Shown one piece after another: positions 17,632 through 26,190 of a stretch of 64,000 nucleotides of DNA. Source of the stretch: Hyphococcus sp. (GTDB lineage Bacteria; Pseudomonadota; Alphaproteobacteria; Caulobacterales; Parvularculaceae); assembly GCA_021776245.1 (NCBI GenBank), contig JAJFGF010000039.1:124001-188000 (forward strand), written 5' to 3'. The notes beneath the pieces are model-generated. The model worked only from the letters and a program-made list of their open reading frames with translations, did not search any database and had not been told where the DNA came from. Within the stretch, counting starts at the first letter, position 1, and the number at the start of each line of letters is the position of its first letter. Both the position numbers and the translations under genes were made by a program.

Positions 17632-18173
17632 GCCGCCTCTTTCACGACCTCAACTGGAGTCTCGTCTATCTTGAGCCGCTGACAGGTTTTCGCATATCCG
17701 AGCCCTGCTTTCACCATTGGATAAAGGCGGCCAATCTGCAAATTCAAGGTCAGGTCGATAACGCCCTTTTCGCCCCATTGCGCGCGAATGGCCTCACGCA
17801 CTTCATCTGCTTCCGGCGAGCGGCCAATGACAGCTTCTGCAAAGCGGAATCCAAGCGCTGTATCGCCATTCATGGCGGAAACGTTGCGTGTCAAAACAGC
17901 CCCAATCTGGTCTCGGCCCATACCCGCCTCGCGCGCCATATTGACCACCAGTTGAGCACAGGGCCCGCAATCTTCGGCGACCGCCCCGACCAGCGAAGCG
18001 GCGAATGAGGCGTCCCTCGGCGCCGCTTCACGATGCGCTGCAGCGCCGTTAAGTTTTGAAAATTTGAAAAACGCTGATGGCGACACTTCGAGCATGTGCC
18101 GCATGTAACTGACATCATAATCATAGTGGTTGGAAAAACGCTTCAACCACCGGTCGGCAAAGAACCTAAACAT
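17628..18173 (-). CDS. Carboxymuconolactone decarboxylase-like (AhpD-fold) protein
   Basis: A 181-residue all-helical protein of the CMD/AhpD fold with the redox motif EDCGPCAQLVVNMARE (CxxC about residues 82-85), typical of AhpD-like peroxidase partners. Later helices (DTALGFRFAEAVIGRSPEADEVREAIRAQWGEKGVIDLTLNL) fit this fold. It is the standard companion of ECF41 sigma factors and probably their target, acting in the cytoplasm against an undefined oxidative or organic substrate. The ATG at 18173 (MFRFFADRW) is preferred over the longer frame to 18233. It overlaps the membrane-protein gene upstream (8 bases) and the sigma gene downstream (4 bases). Confidence 0.85.
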   Translation of the reverse strand: MFRFFADRWLKRFSNHYDYDVSYMRHMLEVSPSAFFKFSKLNGAAAHREAAPRDASFAASLVGAVAEDCGPCAQLVVNMAREAGMGRDQIGAVLTRNVSAMNGDTALGFRFAEAVIGRSPEADEVREAIRAQWGEKGVIDLTLNLQIGRLYPMVKAGLGYAKTCQRLKIDETPVEVVKEAA

Positions 18174-18549
18174 AGCCTTCTCCTTTCGCTGGCAGCGAAG
18201 CCCACAAGGCAAGCACCGATGGCAGAACGACACTCAATGTCTCGAACCCCGCGTGATGGGAATGGCCGCCCAGAATATCGAGAACATGGATGAGACCATG
18301 AGCGCATAAAAAGCCTGCGCCTGCGAATGCCGCCGGCCAGTATTGAGGCCGCCAGGCGCGTGCGGCGAGCGCCAGGCCTGCGATCAAAAAAGCAGCGCCA
18401 ATATCCGCCACGAAATGCGGATTAAATGGCCCGGTTTCGGAAACGCCGGGAATTGTCGCGTACCAGTGTTGACCATCGACAAGCATCATAACGCCATTAC
18501 CGGCGGCCATGGCGCCCAAACCGCCGGAAAGCCATCTTTTCATCACCAT
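18166..18549 (-). CDS. Small integral membrane protein of the ECF41 operon
   Basis: A 127-residue protein with about four hydrophobic segments: GGLGAMAAGNGVMMLV, FVADIGAAFLIAGLALAA, FAGAGFLCAHGLIHVLDIL and LSVVLPSVLALWASL. A His-rich loop (HVLDILGGHSHHAGFE) sits between the last two and could bind metal. An AGGAG site lies 7 bases before the ATG at 18549, which decides the start; the longer frame to 18684 crosses the promoter and leader. It is first in the operon, overlapping the CMD-like gene by 8 bases. I do not recognise a named family. Confidence 0.75.
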   Translation of the reverse strand: MVMKRWLSGGLGAMAAGNGVMMLVDGQHWYATIPGVSETGPFNPHFVADIGAAFLIAGLALAARAWRPQYWPAAFAGAGFLCAHGLIHVLDILGGHSHHAGFETLSVVLPSVLALWASLPAKGEGYV

Positions 18550-18651
18550 CACTAATCTCCTTTCGCCCACCGGAGCGCATTCACAAAAAGTGTTCGCGTT
18601 CGGCTCGTTTCGAGCCTCACCTGGAGTCGAATGGGCGGCAGACATCAAACC

Positions 18652-18689
18652 AGGCCATGTTCGCCGCAATGTTTGGGCGAACATGGCCT
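18652..18689 (-). other. 14-bp hairpin at the start of the ECF41 operon leader
   Basis: A perfect 14-bp inverted repeat (AGGCCATGTTCGCC / GGCGAACATGGCCT) with a 10-base loop lies directly downstream of the predicted -10 element, so it would form the first structure of the 5' leader or act as a DNA operator over the start site. A second small hairpin, GGCTCG-TTT-CGAGCC, follows at 18602-18616. The leader is about 135 bases long. Confidence 0.6.
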
Positions 18690-18690
18690 A

Positions 18691-18717
18691 GACGAGACAG
18701 GAGGGGAGAATGTGACA
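18691..18717 (-). promoter_or_regulatory. ECF41-type promoter
   Basis: Read on the minus strand, the sequence has TGTCACA (18717-18711), a 16-base spacer, then CGTC (18694-18691). This is the published ECF41 promoter pattern (TGTCACA at -35, CGTC at -10). It points at the operon of membrane protein, CMD-like protein and ECF41 sigma factor. The sigma factor therefore probably drives its own operon. Confidence 0.75.
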
Positions 18718-18771
18718 AACCGCAGTGATTTTATTTGAGGCGCATTTTTCAGACCGCCTTTTACGGCGTGG

Positions 18772-19293
18772 CTATCCGATCTCGCGGTGAAATAACGCGA
18801 TGTCTTCATCGTGATAGGTTGCGACGCCGGTTTTTTTAAAGCCGCATTTTTCGGCGATGCGGATCGACGCCGCATGTTCCGGATCGATGATACAGGACAT
18901 GCGCTTGGCCTTGAAGTTTTTGTCGCCCCAGGCAACAGCAGCTAAAGCCGCTTCACTCGCATACCCCTTGCCATGGACAGAAGGGGTCAAGGCCCAGCCA
19001 ATTTCCGGCTCGCCCTTTATCGATGGTTCGATGACGCGTTTGAAATCGCTAAAGCCGACTTCGCCAATCGCCTGTCCGCTGTCGCGCGCCTCCACCAGCC
19101 AATAGCCAAATCCCATCACCGCCCAATGACCGATCGACCGCAGATATTTGGTCCACGAATCTTCTTCCGACAGCGGCTCGCCGCCGGTATAGCGCGCGAC
19201 TTCCGGATCGGCGCGCAATTCGCGATAAAATGCAAAATCATCGGGCTGCGATCCGCGCAGGATCAGCCGTTCGGTTTCTACAACAGGAATCAC
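18772..19293 (-). CDS. GNAT-family N-acetyltransferase (RimJ/RimL type)
   Basis: A 173-residue acetyltransferase starting with the RimJ/RimL-type segment VETERLILRG. Motif A, the acetyl-CoA pyrophosphate loop, is PSVHGKGYASEAALAAVAW (Q/RxxGxG/A variant HGKGYA), and motif B is CIIDPEHAASIRIAEKCGFKKTG. The family acetylates N-termini of ribosomal proteins or small amines; the acceptor is not predictable. Translation starts at GTG. It is 8 bases downstream of the DUF885 peptidase gene and probably shares its transcript. Confidence 0.85.
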   Translation of the reverse strand: MIPVVETERLILRGSQPDDFAFYRELRADPEVARYTGGEPLSEEDSWTKYLRSIGHWAVMGFGYWLVEARDSGQAIGEVGFSDFKRVIEPSIKGEPEIGWALTPSVHGKGYASEAALAAVAWGDKNFKAKRMSCIIDPEHAASIRIAEKCGFKKTGVATYHDEDIALFHREIG

Positions 19294-19301
19294 GTCTTAA
19301 A

Positions 19302-21050
19302 TCATTCAGCTTGTGTTTCGGCGATGTAGCGATCAATTTTAACGCGCAGCATGTCGAGCGGCAACCCGCCTTCGGTCAGCACCGCGTCATGGAAGTCGCG
19401 AATATCAAACTTGTCGCCGAGTTCGCGCTCGGCTTTGGCGCGCAATTCCCAGATCGTCAGCTCACCCATTTTATAAGCCAGCGCCTGACCGGGCCAGGCG
19501 ATGTAACGGTCAACTTCGGTTTGCACATTATGCAGCGACAGCGCGGTGTTTGAGGCGAGATAATCGAGCGCCTGCTGACGGGTCCATCCTTTCGAGTGCA
19601 GCCCCGTGTCGATCACTAATCTGCAGGCGCGCCACATCTCATAGGAAAGCCGGCCAAACTCATCATAGGGTGTTGTGTAAACCCCCATTTCAACGCCGAG
19701 TTTTTCCGAATAAAGCCCCCAGCCCTCGCCGAAGGCGTGCGGATAGAATTGCTTGCGGAAATCCGGAACGTTCTCGATCTCAAGCGCGAGGGCGCCTTGC
19801 AGATGATGGCCGGGCACCGCCTCATGCAGCGACAGCGCAATCAGCTGATATAGCGGGCGTTTGTCAAGCCCATACGTATTGACCCAATATTGTCCGCCGC
19901 GATCTGCATCCAGCGGCGCGCCCACATAGCGCCCGGTGGTGTAATTCGGCGCGATCTCCGCCGGCACTGGCTCGACCGAATAGGGCTGGCGCGGCAGCTT
20001 GCCGAAATAGGCAGGCAGACGCCCGTCAATATCCTTTGATATCCACGCCGCCCGCTCCAAAAGCTGCTCAGGCGTTTTGGCGTAGAATTCCGGGTCTGTA
20101 CGCAGGAAATCCAAAAACGCGTTAAACTCGCCGCGAAATCCGGTCTTCTTGATGACCCCGTTCATTTCCGCCCTGATGCGCGCAACCTCTTTCAATCCCA
20201 GCTTGTGAATGGCGTCAGGCGTCGCGTCATCAAGCGAAGTATAATAGCGCACCATCGCCGCATAATACGCCACGCCATCCGGCAGTGCGCTCGCCCCGAC
20301 GGTTTCTCGCGCATTCGGCAAATATTCATCCTTCATGAATGCCGCTGCGCGGGCATAAGCAGGGATCACCTGATCGGCAAGTACGGCGCGGGCTTCAGTC
20401 CGCAGCGCCCGCTGACGGCGCGCCGATATTGTCGCGGGCATGATTTCAAACGGCGCGTAATGAGGATGCGCCGCAGCGTTGTCTTTTATCTGCGCTTCAA
20501 ACGACGGAAGGATGAAGGGAAGGATTTCCTTCGGCTGCGTGAAACCGTCGGCGAGCCCCACACGCATATTCTCGATATTCTGGTCGATAAAACCCGGCAG
20601 CGCGCGCAGCCGCGCCAGGTAATCTTCGTAATCTTTTGCCGTCCGGAACGGCGTTGCGCCGACAACATAACCGAACGACATGTGGAACCCGCCATCGGCG
20701 AGGAACGGAATGCGCCAGGTGTCAAATTCCGCACGGGCAATTTGATGGCGTAAAATGAAGCGCAGCAGATCAGCGTTGAGACGCTGTGCATCATCAAGCG
20801 CATTGGCGTCGATGGCATTCAGGCGGTCGAGAAAAGCTACCCGTTGTTTGGTGCGCTGTTGATAATCTTCCGGCGCGACAGCCGGGACCCGGTCGTTATA
20901 GTCATAATTTCCCGAGCCGGTGGCGCCAAACGGATCTGACGCAAGATCATAGGCTTGATAGTCGTCAATGAGCGCCTCGAGATCGTCTGCAGGCGCAGCC
21001 TGCGCCGCCGCAAAAAAAACAAGACAGAAAAATGGTGCACGTTTCAGCAT
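19302..21050 (-). CDS. Secreted DUF885-family protein (putative metallopeptidase)
   Basis: A 582-residue protein with an N-terminal signal peptide (MLKRAPFFCLVFFAAAQA-AP). It has the DUF885 layout: a helical first half with YDYNDRVPAVAPEDYQQR, the GGFHMSFGY segment and, at about two-thirds, LSLHEAVPGHHLQGALALE. The HExxxHH-type motif plus a downstream Glu resembles the zinc site of gluzincin-like peptidases, so these proteins are predicted periplasmic peptidases, though activity is proven for few. The segment HAFGEGWGLYSEKLGVEMG is also characteristic. GNAT follows on the same strand. Confidence 0.88.
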   Translation of the reverse strand: MLKRAPFFCLVFFAAAQAAPADDLEALIDDYQAYDLASDPFGATGSGNYDYNDRVPAVAPEDYQQRTKQRVAFLDRLNAIDANALDDAQRLNADLLRFILRHQIARAEFDTWRIPFLADGGFHMSFGYVVGATPFRTAKDYEDYLARLRALPGFIDQNIENMRVGLADGFTQPKEILPFILPSFEAQIKDNAAAHPHYAPFEIMPATISARRQRALRTEARAVLADQVIPAYARAAAFMKDEYLPNARETVGASALPDGVAYYAAMVRYYTSLDDATPDAIHKLGLKEVARIRAEMNGVIKKTGFRGEFNAFLDFLRTDPEFYAKTPEQLLERAAWISKDIDGRLPAYFGKLPRQPYSVEPVPAEIAPNYTTGRYVGAPLDADRGGQYWVNTYGLDKRPLYQLIALSLHEAVPGHHLQGALALEIENVPDFRKQFYPHAFGEGWGLYSEKLGVEMGVYTTPYDEFGRLSYEMWRACRLVIDTGLHSKGWTRQQALDYLASNTALSLHNVQTEVDRYIAWPGQALAYKMGELTIWELRAKAERELGDKFDIRDFHDAVLTEGGLPLDMLRVKIDRYIAETQAE

Positions 21051-21317
21051 CGAACCCTCCCGAATCGATCCGGCGCCAAAACTGGCGCAAGAATCGGCTC
21101 CCCGGTTCTTTTATCACGCCTCGCCCCTGGCCCGAATACGCGAATTCCCGGTGTGTAACCTGCCGAAATGATGGACTAAGTTTTCAACAGGGCAGGATTT
21201 ACCGGACCGGCCGTGCGAATCAGGCAGCGTTCTGTCCATTCGCGTCAATGTGAAATATTGTTTATTTACCGGCGATGCCGGGAGGCGATACCAACGCCCA
21301 TCGACAGGGAGCGCGTC

Positions 21318-21782
21318 ATGAACCGCAGTTTTTTCAACATAACCATTCCAGTCTTAACATGTCTGATCGCGTTTATTGCCGCATCCACAAATGCTCAGGC
21401 CGCAGATGCGATTTATACTTCGCCTTTCAACAACAATGCAGCGGGCGGTTATGATGTGGTCGCCTATTTTAGCGACGGCGCACCAGTCAAAGGCTCGGCT
21501 GAATTTCAATTGGAATATGAAGGCGCCAATTGGCGCTTTTCATCAGCGGAAAATCTCGCAGCGTTCGAAGCCAGTCCCGACGCCTATGCGCCGCAATATG
21601 GCGGCTATTGCGCCTGGGCCGTGAGCCAGAATTACACCGCGCGCGGCAATCCGAAAAACTGGACCATTGTCGATGGCAAACTTTATCTCAATTACAGCGA
21701 CAAGATTCAGGCGCGCTGGGAAAAAGACAGGGCGGGTTTTATCGCCCTTGCGAACCAAAACTGGCCGGGAGTGTTGGAGTAG
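21318..21782 (+). CDS. Secreted YHS-domain protein
   Basis: A 154-residue protein with a signal peptide (MNRSFFNITIPVLTCLIAFIAAS, cleavage near AQA-AD). The mature part is the YHS-domain (seleno)protein family core: GYDVVAYFSDGAPVKGSAEF, WRFSSAENLAAFEASPDAYAPQYGGYCAWAVS and WTIVDGKLYLNY. The conserved Cys lies in GGYCAWA; some relatives carry selenocysteine nearby, which is not the case here. The role is unknown, with metal binding suspected. The ATG at 21318 follows a GGGAG site; the frame upstream to 21213 is non-coding in character. It stands alone. Confidence 0.85.
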   Translation: MNRSFFNITIPVLTCLIAFIAASTNAQAADAIYTSPFNNNAAGGYDVVAYFSDGAPVKGSAEFQLEYEGANWRFSSAENLAAFEASPDAYAPQYGGYCAWAVSQNYTARGNPKNWTIVDGKLYLNYSDKIQARWEKDRAGFIALANQNWPGVLE

Positions 21783-21814
21783 GGAGCCCTCAACGAGGAC
21801 TGTTTGGCGCTTAA

Positions 21815-23656
21815 CTACTCTTCATCGAAATCGCCAACGCCGGAGTCGCCTAAAAGTCTGCGGATTTCTTCAACTTTGTGCGGAATTCCGATTTTTACGT
21901 AGAGATCATAAGCTTTGCGCCGATAAGAAATTGCGTTGTTGAGATTGCCTCTGGCCTGTTCCAACGCGCCTAGATTAGCGTACTGGATCGCCGTTCCTTC
22001 TTTGCTACCCAGCTTCACATGGATCATCAGCGACTTTTCAAAAAATTCAGCCGCTAAATCGAAACTGCCCCGCGCCTTTGCAACAAGGCCAAGATTGCAA
22101 TAGTCAGCGGCTACGCCTTCCATGCAGTTCAATTCCTGATTGATCGCCAGCGCTTTTTCGTAGTAGTCGACCGCCGCATCAAGGGCGCCCCGCTGGTGTT
22201 CCACAATGCCAAGATTGCTGTACCGGATAGCCATTCCCTCTTTGCGACCCAGCCTTTTGTCGATCTCCAGTGCTTTTTCGTAACAGTCAGCTGCAGCGTC
22301 CAAATTGCCTCGGCTTTTCTCTACAATGCCGAGATTGCTAAAGTGGACAGCCGTCCCTTCGATATATCCCAACTCCTGATCGATCGCTAACGCTTGTTGA
22401 TGGTAACTGGCAGCAACATCAAGATTGCCTCGGATTTGCTCCACATTGCCGAGATTGCCAGAAATCGTCGCGATCCCTCGGTTAAAGTTTAGCTCTTTAA
22501 AGCTCGCGAGTGATCTGTTGAAATACTCCACCGCAACATCGAAATTTCCGCGGATTGCCTCCACCGTGCCGAGATAACAGTACACTGAAGCTACATCCCG
22601 TTTGCGATCAAGGTCCTGTGCAAGCGCTAACGCTTTCTTGTAAAAATCAACCGCCACACCGAGATTACCGCGGGTCTGCTCCACCATGCCGAGATTTGAG
22701 TAAGATGCGGCCACCCCCTCGCGTTGGCCTAGCTTTTCATTGATCGCCAGCGCCCGCTTGTAATATTCGATTGCGGCATCGAGGTCGCCGCGCGTCTGCA
22801 TCAATGTGCCAAGATTACCGAGCGCGACTCCAACAAAAGCTTTGTCAACACTCTGATTGCCGAGCGCCAGCACCTTCTCGAAGGCACCTTTGGCTCCAGA
22901 TAGATCACCGATCCGGCGATACAAAAGCCCAAGCTGGTTATAAGCCTCCGCGTCGTTGGGATCGCACCCGACCGCACGTTCATAACTGTCGATGGCTTTA
23001 GCAGTAAAATTGTTGAAGGCGATGGCTCCCCGCGCTTTCCAGTGCTCAGCAGCCTGTGCCGCATCTTCTTCCGCCAATTCTTCAAGCAGCGCTAGCGCCT
23101 CTTCGGTTTTGCCTTCTGCATCGAGCGCCGCCGCCTCGCGTTCTCTTTTATTTTTTGACAAGGCAAGGCGAACAACTTCGCGAATGAATTCGTCAGTAGG
23201 CTGATCCTCGGTTGGCATTTTGCCCGACATAGCAGAAGATTTTTCAAAACGACTGCTGGCCTCTGCATGTGCAAATGCACTTGCTTGCGCTTGAGTTATG
23301 ACGCCATCACGGATAGCAGCAACATAATCAAATGATCGCTTTGGCGTTTCGAATTTTGGCTTAACCCACTTCGTATCGGTAATTTCAAATTTATCGTTGT
23401 TAATGCCTTCAAGCGCGCCTTCCGCTAGCGTCACGCCTTTAAACTTCGCATTTCGTAGATCGGCATGTGAAAAATTAAAATTGCTCAGATTCTCGCCTTC
23501 AAGTCTGATTCCAGCCAGATTTGCGCGGATAAAGTCTTTTCCCGGATCAAGGCCACAAGCCGCTACCAGATCTTCGAAACTATCATAGCGCCTTTCCAAA
23601 GCTTCTTTTATCCTAAGAAGCTCTTCTTCTAACTCGTCACAAGCATCGTTACTCAT
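21815..23656 (-). CDS. Tetratricopeptide repeat protein with pentapeptide-like N-terminus
   Basis: A 613-residue cytoplasmic protein. Residues about 40-75 show pentapeptide-like steps (ANLAGIRLEGENLSNFNFSHADLRNAKFKG). A charged linker follows (130-190). Then come about ten TPRs, eight of them with a strict 40-residue period around NLGxVExxRGNLDxAxxYYEKALAI, as in the long TPR_12 class used for protein binding. The end is acidic (GVGDFDEE). The start at 23656 has GGGAG 7 bases upstream; an ATG six bases earlier is possible. Base composition is clearly more AT-rich than flanking genes. It overlaps the upstream unknown gene by 8 bases. No enzymatic domain is visible. Confidence 0.85.
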   Translation of the reverse strand: MSNDACDELEEELLRIKEALERRYDSFEDLVAACGLDPGKDFIRANLAGIRLEGENLSNFNFSHADLRNAKFKGVTLAEGALEGINNDKFEITDTKWVKPKFETPKRSFDYVAAIRDGVITQAQASAFAHAEASSRFEKSSAMSGKMPTEDQPTDEFIREVVRLALSKNKREREAAALDAEGKTEEALALLEELAEEDAAQAAEHWKARGAIAFNNFTAKAIDSYERAVGCDPNDAEAYNQLGLLYRRIGDLSGAKGAFEKVLALGNQSVDKAFVGVALGNLGTLMQTRGDLDAAIEYYKRALAINEKLGQREGVAASYSNLGMVEQTRGNLGVAVDFYKKALALAQDLDRKRDVASVYCYLGTVEAIRGNFDVAVEYFNRSLASFKELNFNRGIATISGNLGNVEQIRGNLDVAASYHQQALAIDQELGYIEGTAVHFSNLGIVEKSRGNLDAAADCYEKALEIDKRLGRKEGMAIRYSNLGIVEHQRGALDAAVDYYEKALAINQELNCMEGVAADYCNLGLVAKARGSFDLAAEFFEKSLMIHVKLGSKEGTAIQYANLGALEQARGNLNNAISYRRKAYDLYVKIGIPHKVEEIRRLLGDSGVGDFDEE

Positions 23657-24509
23657 CGCCATCTCCCATAGATGGGTGTGACAATTTCTTCAGCAACAAT
23701 GATCCAGAAATCGCTCTTTGAACCGCCATTCTACCAACAATTTCTTTATTGTTGTCGGTTTCGAGTAACTTTTTTTCTAAATCCAATAGTGGGGATTTCT
23801 CATTGGCTGTAAACTCAGTAATAAGAACATCATTCGTCCGTATTTCTAAACTAAGTTTTACGGAATGATCTTTGTTACTAACATCTATCGCGCCCAAGCC
23901 GCCTTCAGCATCGGCAAGTCGTTGACCATTTAGGCAGTTTGCGGGTGCCTCGCCCTCCAAGTTTGTATGAAACGTTTCACATGGATCAGGCTCAATTCGC
24001 CATGAAATGCAACTCGGGGCTCTACCCAAATTTGCTTCAACAAGGGGTTTGTCTATTTCTCCAGCCACTACGGAACTACGTGTTTTGACGCTAGCGCCTT
24101 CAGCTGCCTTACTCCCTTTGGCGCTGAGTTTTGCACTTGGCGCTTCCGTGAGGCCAGCCGAAATAGACCCGCTAATTTTTCCTGAATGCGATTTCTCGTT
24201 TACAAACTTGTCAGAACGGCTTGCTTCTTCTGTAACGCTGTCACGCCCTTTTTTTCGAAACGCAATGGAGTCCGGGTCGAACTCACAATTATTGCACTCG
24301 GCGATCAGATCTGCGCCTCTTAGTCGGAAGCGAATTGTTCCACTTTCGAGTTTGATTGTGACCTCGTTAAAATCAATTGATCCAAGCAGCAAGAACCGAT
24401 CGCCACTAGGCTGCACCGCTTTGAAATCGTGATAGACAACGCCGATTTCTGACAGCAGCTTTGAAAGCCGGACAGAACCAAGTTTTTTCTTGTCCCAAGG
24501 AAAGTCCAC
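23649..24509 (-). CDS. Hypothetical protein paired with the TPR protein
   Basis: A 286-residue protein that I do not recognise. It starts at GTG (MDFPWDKKKLGSVRLSKLL) and has no signal peptide or membrane helix. Residues 1-80 look like a compact alpha/beta domain with a CNNC pair near residue 75. Residues 90-150 are Ser/Ala/Lys-rich and low-complexity (GKISGSISAGLTEAPSAKLSAKGSK). Residues 155-250 form a strand-rich domain with further Cys, and the tail is helical. It overlaps the TPR gene by 8 bases, so the two are translationally coupled. AT-richer composition than the neighbours suggests transfer as a unit. Confidence 0.65.
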   Translation of the reverse strand: MDFPWDKKKLGSVRLSKLLSEIGVVYHDFKAVQPSGDRFLLLGSIDFNEVTIKLESGTIRFRLRGADLIAECNNCEFDPDSIAFRKKGRDSVTEEASRSDKFVNEKSHSGKISGSISAGLTEAPSAKLSAKGSKAAEGASVKTRSSVVAGEIDKPLVEANLGRAPSCISWRIEPDPCETFHTNLEGEAPANCLNGQRLADAEGGLGAIDVSNKDHSVKLSLEIRTNDVLITEFTANEKSPLLDLEKKLLETDNNKEIVGRMAVQRAISGSLLLKKLSHPSMGDGDE

Positions 24510-24700
24510 TAAATAATCTCACAAAATCCGGCGCAACAAACTCCAAAAGACTAAATACTCACCGTTTATAACCGAAAGAAAGCACCTAGCACAACTTAAG
24601 TATCGCGTTAGCGTTCAGCTGTTTCCACGATCTACTATGCTTCCTTTCCGCGCACCGGACCCCGCTGTTCATTCCCGGCGCGCGCAGCTATCGTCGCGCC

Positions 24701-25939
24701 ATGTCCGTCACCGCTGAAAACCAACCCGCCATCGCTGATCTTGATGTCAGCGATATGGCGCTATGGGATAGTGAAAAATACTGGCCGCTTTTTGCGCGCC
24801 TGCGCCGGGAGGACCCGGTGCATTATTGCCGCGACAGCGCCTATGGCCCCTATTGGTCGGTGACCGGCCACAAGGATATCCTGGCGGTGGAAACCAATCA
24901 TCAGGTTTTTTCTTCCGCCAGTGAGCATGGCGGCGTCGTGATCCATGACGACATCTCCATGAAATTCGCCAACCATACGCTTGAAGGGCTGATCACCATG
25001 GACCCGCCGCGCCATGGAGAACAGCGCAGTGCAGTCTCCGGCATTGTGGCGCGGCCTAACATGGAACATTTCGAAAAGATCATTCGCGAACGCACCGCTG
25101 CGGTGCTCGATGCGCTGCCGGTCAACAAAAGTTTTGACTGGGCGCCCGCGGTTTCCGTGGAACTGACAACGCAGATGCTGGCGACGCTGTTTGATTTTCC
25201 CTTCGAGGATCGGCACAAGCTGACACGCTGGTCGAATGTAGCCACGTCGGAGCCCGGTCTTGGCGTTGTCGAGACTCATGAACAGCGCGTCCGCGAAATG
25301 AAGGATTGTCTTTTCTATTTCACCAAACTCTGGCGCGCCCGCAAACAAAACAGCGGCGGTTTCGATTTCATTTCAATGCTGACCCAAAACCCCGCCACCG
25401 CGACGATGCAGCCGATGAACTATCTCGGCAATGTGCTGGTGCTGATCGTCGGCGGCAATGACACAACGCGCAATTCCATGACCGGCGCTGTCGTCGCCTT
25501 CGATCAAAATCCCGGCGAGCTGGAAAAACTGAAAAGCGATCCGGCGCTGATGGAGAGTGCTGTTTCGGAAATTATTCGCTGGCAGACGCCGATCTCGCAC
25601 ATGCGCCGCACCGCCCTTGCCGACACAGATCTTGCCGGCAAGGCGATCAAAAAGGGCGACAAGGTGGTGATGTGGTACATTTCCGGCAATCGCGATGAGA
25701 GCGTTTTCGAGGACGCCGAGCGCTTCGACATTACCCGCGCCAATGTGCGCCAGCACCTTTCTTTTGGCGGCGGTATTCACCGCTGCATGGGACGGCGGCT
25801 TTCCGAGCTGCAACTGAAAATCCTCTGGGAAGAGATTTTGGGGCGCTGGACCCGCATTGAAGTTACCGGAGACCCGGCGCGCATCCGGTCGAATTTCGTC
25901 CATGGCTATGACAGCCTGCCGGTGCGGATTATTCCCTAG
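24701..25939 (+). CDS. CYP153-type cytochrome P450 alkane hydroxylase
   Basis: A 412-residue soluble bacterial P450. The I-helix oxygen-activation motif is VGGNDTTRNSM, the ExxR pair is in EIIRWQTP, and the heme loop is FGGGIHRCMG with the thiolate Cys362. The segment PISHMRRTALADTDLAGK and the later VVMWYISGNRDESVF are characteristic of CYP153 terminal alkane/fatty-acid omega-hydroxylases. No ferredoxin or ferredoxin reductase gene is adjacent, although CYP153 enzymes need both, so redox partners must lie elsewhere. It lies head-to-head with the AT-rich pair, with 191 bases between. Confidence 0.9.
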   Translation: MSVTAENQPAIADLDVSDMALWDSEKYWPLFARLRREDPVHYCRDSAYGPYWSVTGHKDILAVETNHQVFSSASEHGGVVIHDDISMKFANHTLEGLITMDPPRHGEQRSAVSGIVARPNMEHFEKIIRERTAAVLDALPVNKSFDWAPAVSVELTTQMLATLFDFPFEDRHKLTRWSNVATSEPGLGVVETHEQRVREMKDCLFYFTKLWRARKQNSGGFDFISMLTQNPATATMQPMNYLGNVLVLIVGGNDTTRNSMTGAVVAFDQNPGELEKLKSDPALMESAVSEIIRWQTPISHMRRTALADTDLAGKAIKKGDKVVMWYISGNRDESVFEDAERFDITRANVRQHLSFGGGIHRCMGRRLSELQLKILWEEILGRWTRIEVTGDPARIRSNFVHGYDSLPVRIIP

Positions 25940-25960
25940 CGTTTTCTTCCGCCTGCACCC

Positions 25961-26113
25961 CGCTCCTCCCGGCGAAAGCCGGGACCCAGCGGCGGTGCGT
26001 TTTCAACGAATTCAGTATTCTCATTAAAGCGACTGGCCTGCCGCCATTCCTTCCACGCTCGGGCTGCTTAAGACTCACAGCAAACTGGTTCCCGGCTTTC
26101 GCCGGGAAGAGCG
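25961..26113. repeat. REP-like inverted repeat pair
   Basis: Two 29-base arms, 25961-25989 and 26085-26113, are inverted copies matching at 27 of 29 positions. Each arm contains its own 6-bp hairpin with a tetraloop (CCCGGC-GAAA-GCCGGG on one strand). The 95-base segment between them has no coding potential. Paired GC-rich hairpins like this are typical of REP/BIME-like intergenic elements and may also end the P450 transcript. Confidence 0.75.
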
Positions 26114-26190
26114 GAAATAAGAAATCAGCGCTGGCCAAACCAACCGCACCCTCCTGACATTCCGGGCTTTTCTTTTCGCGCGCTCTACCT

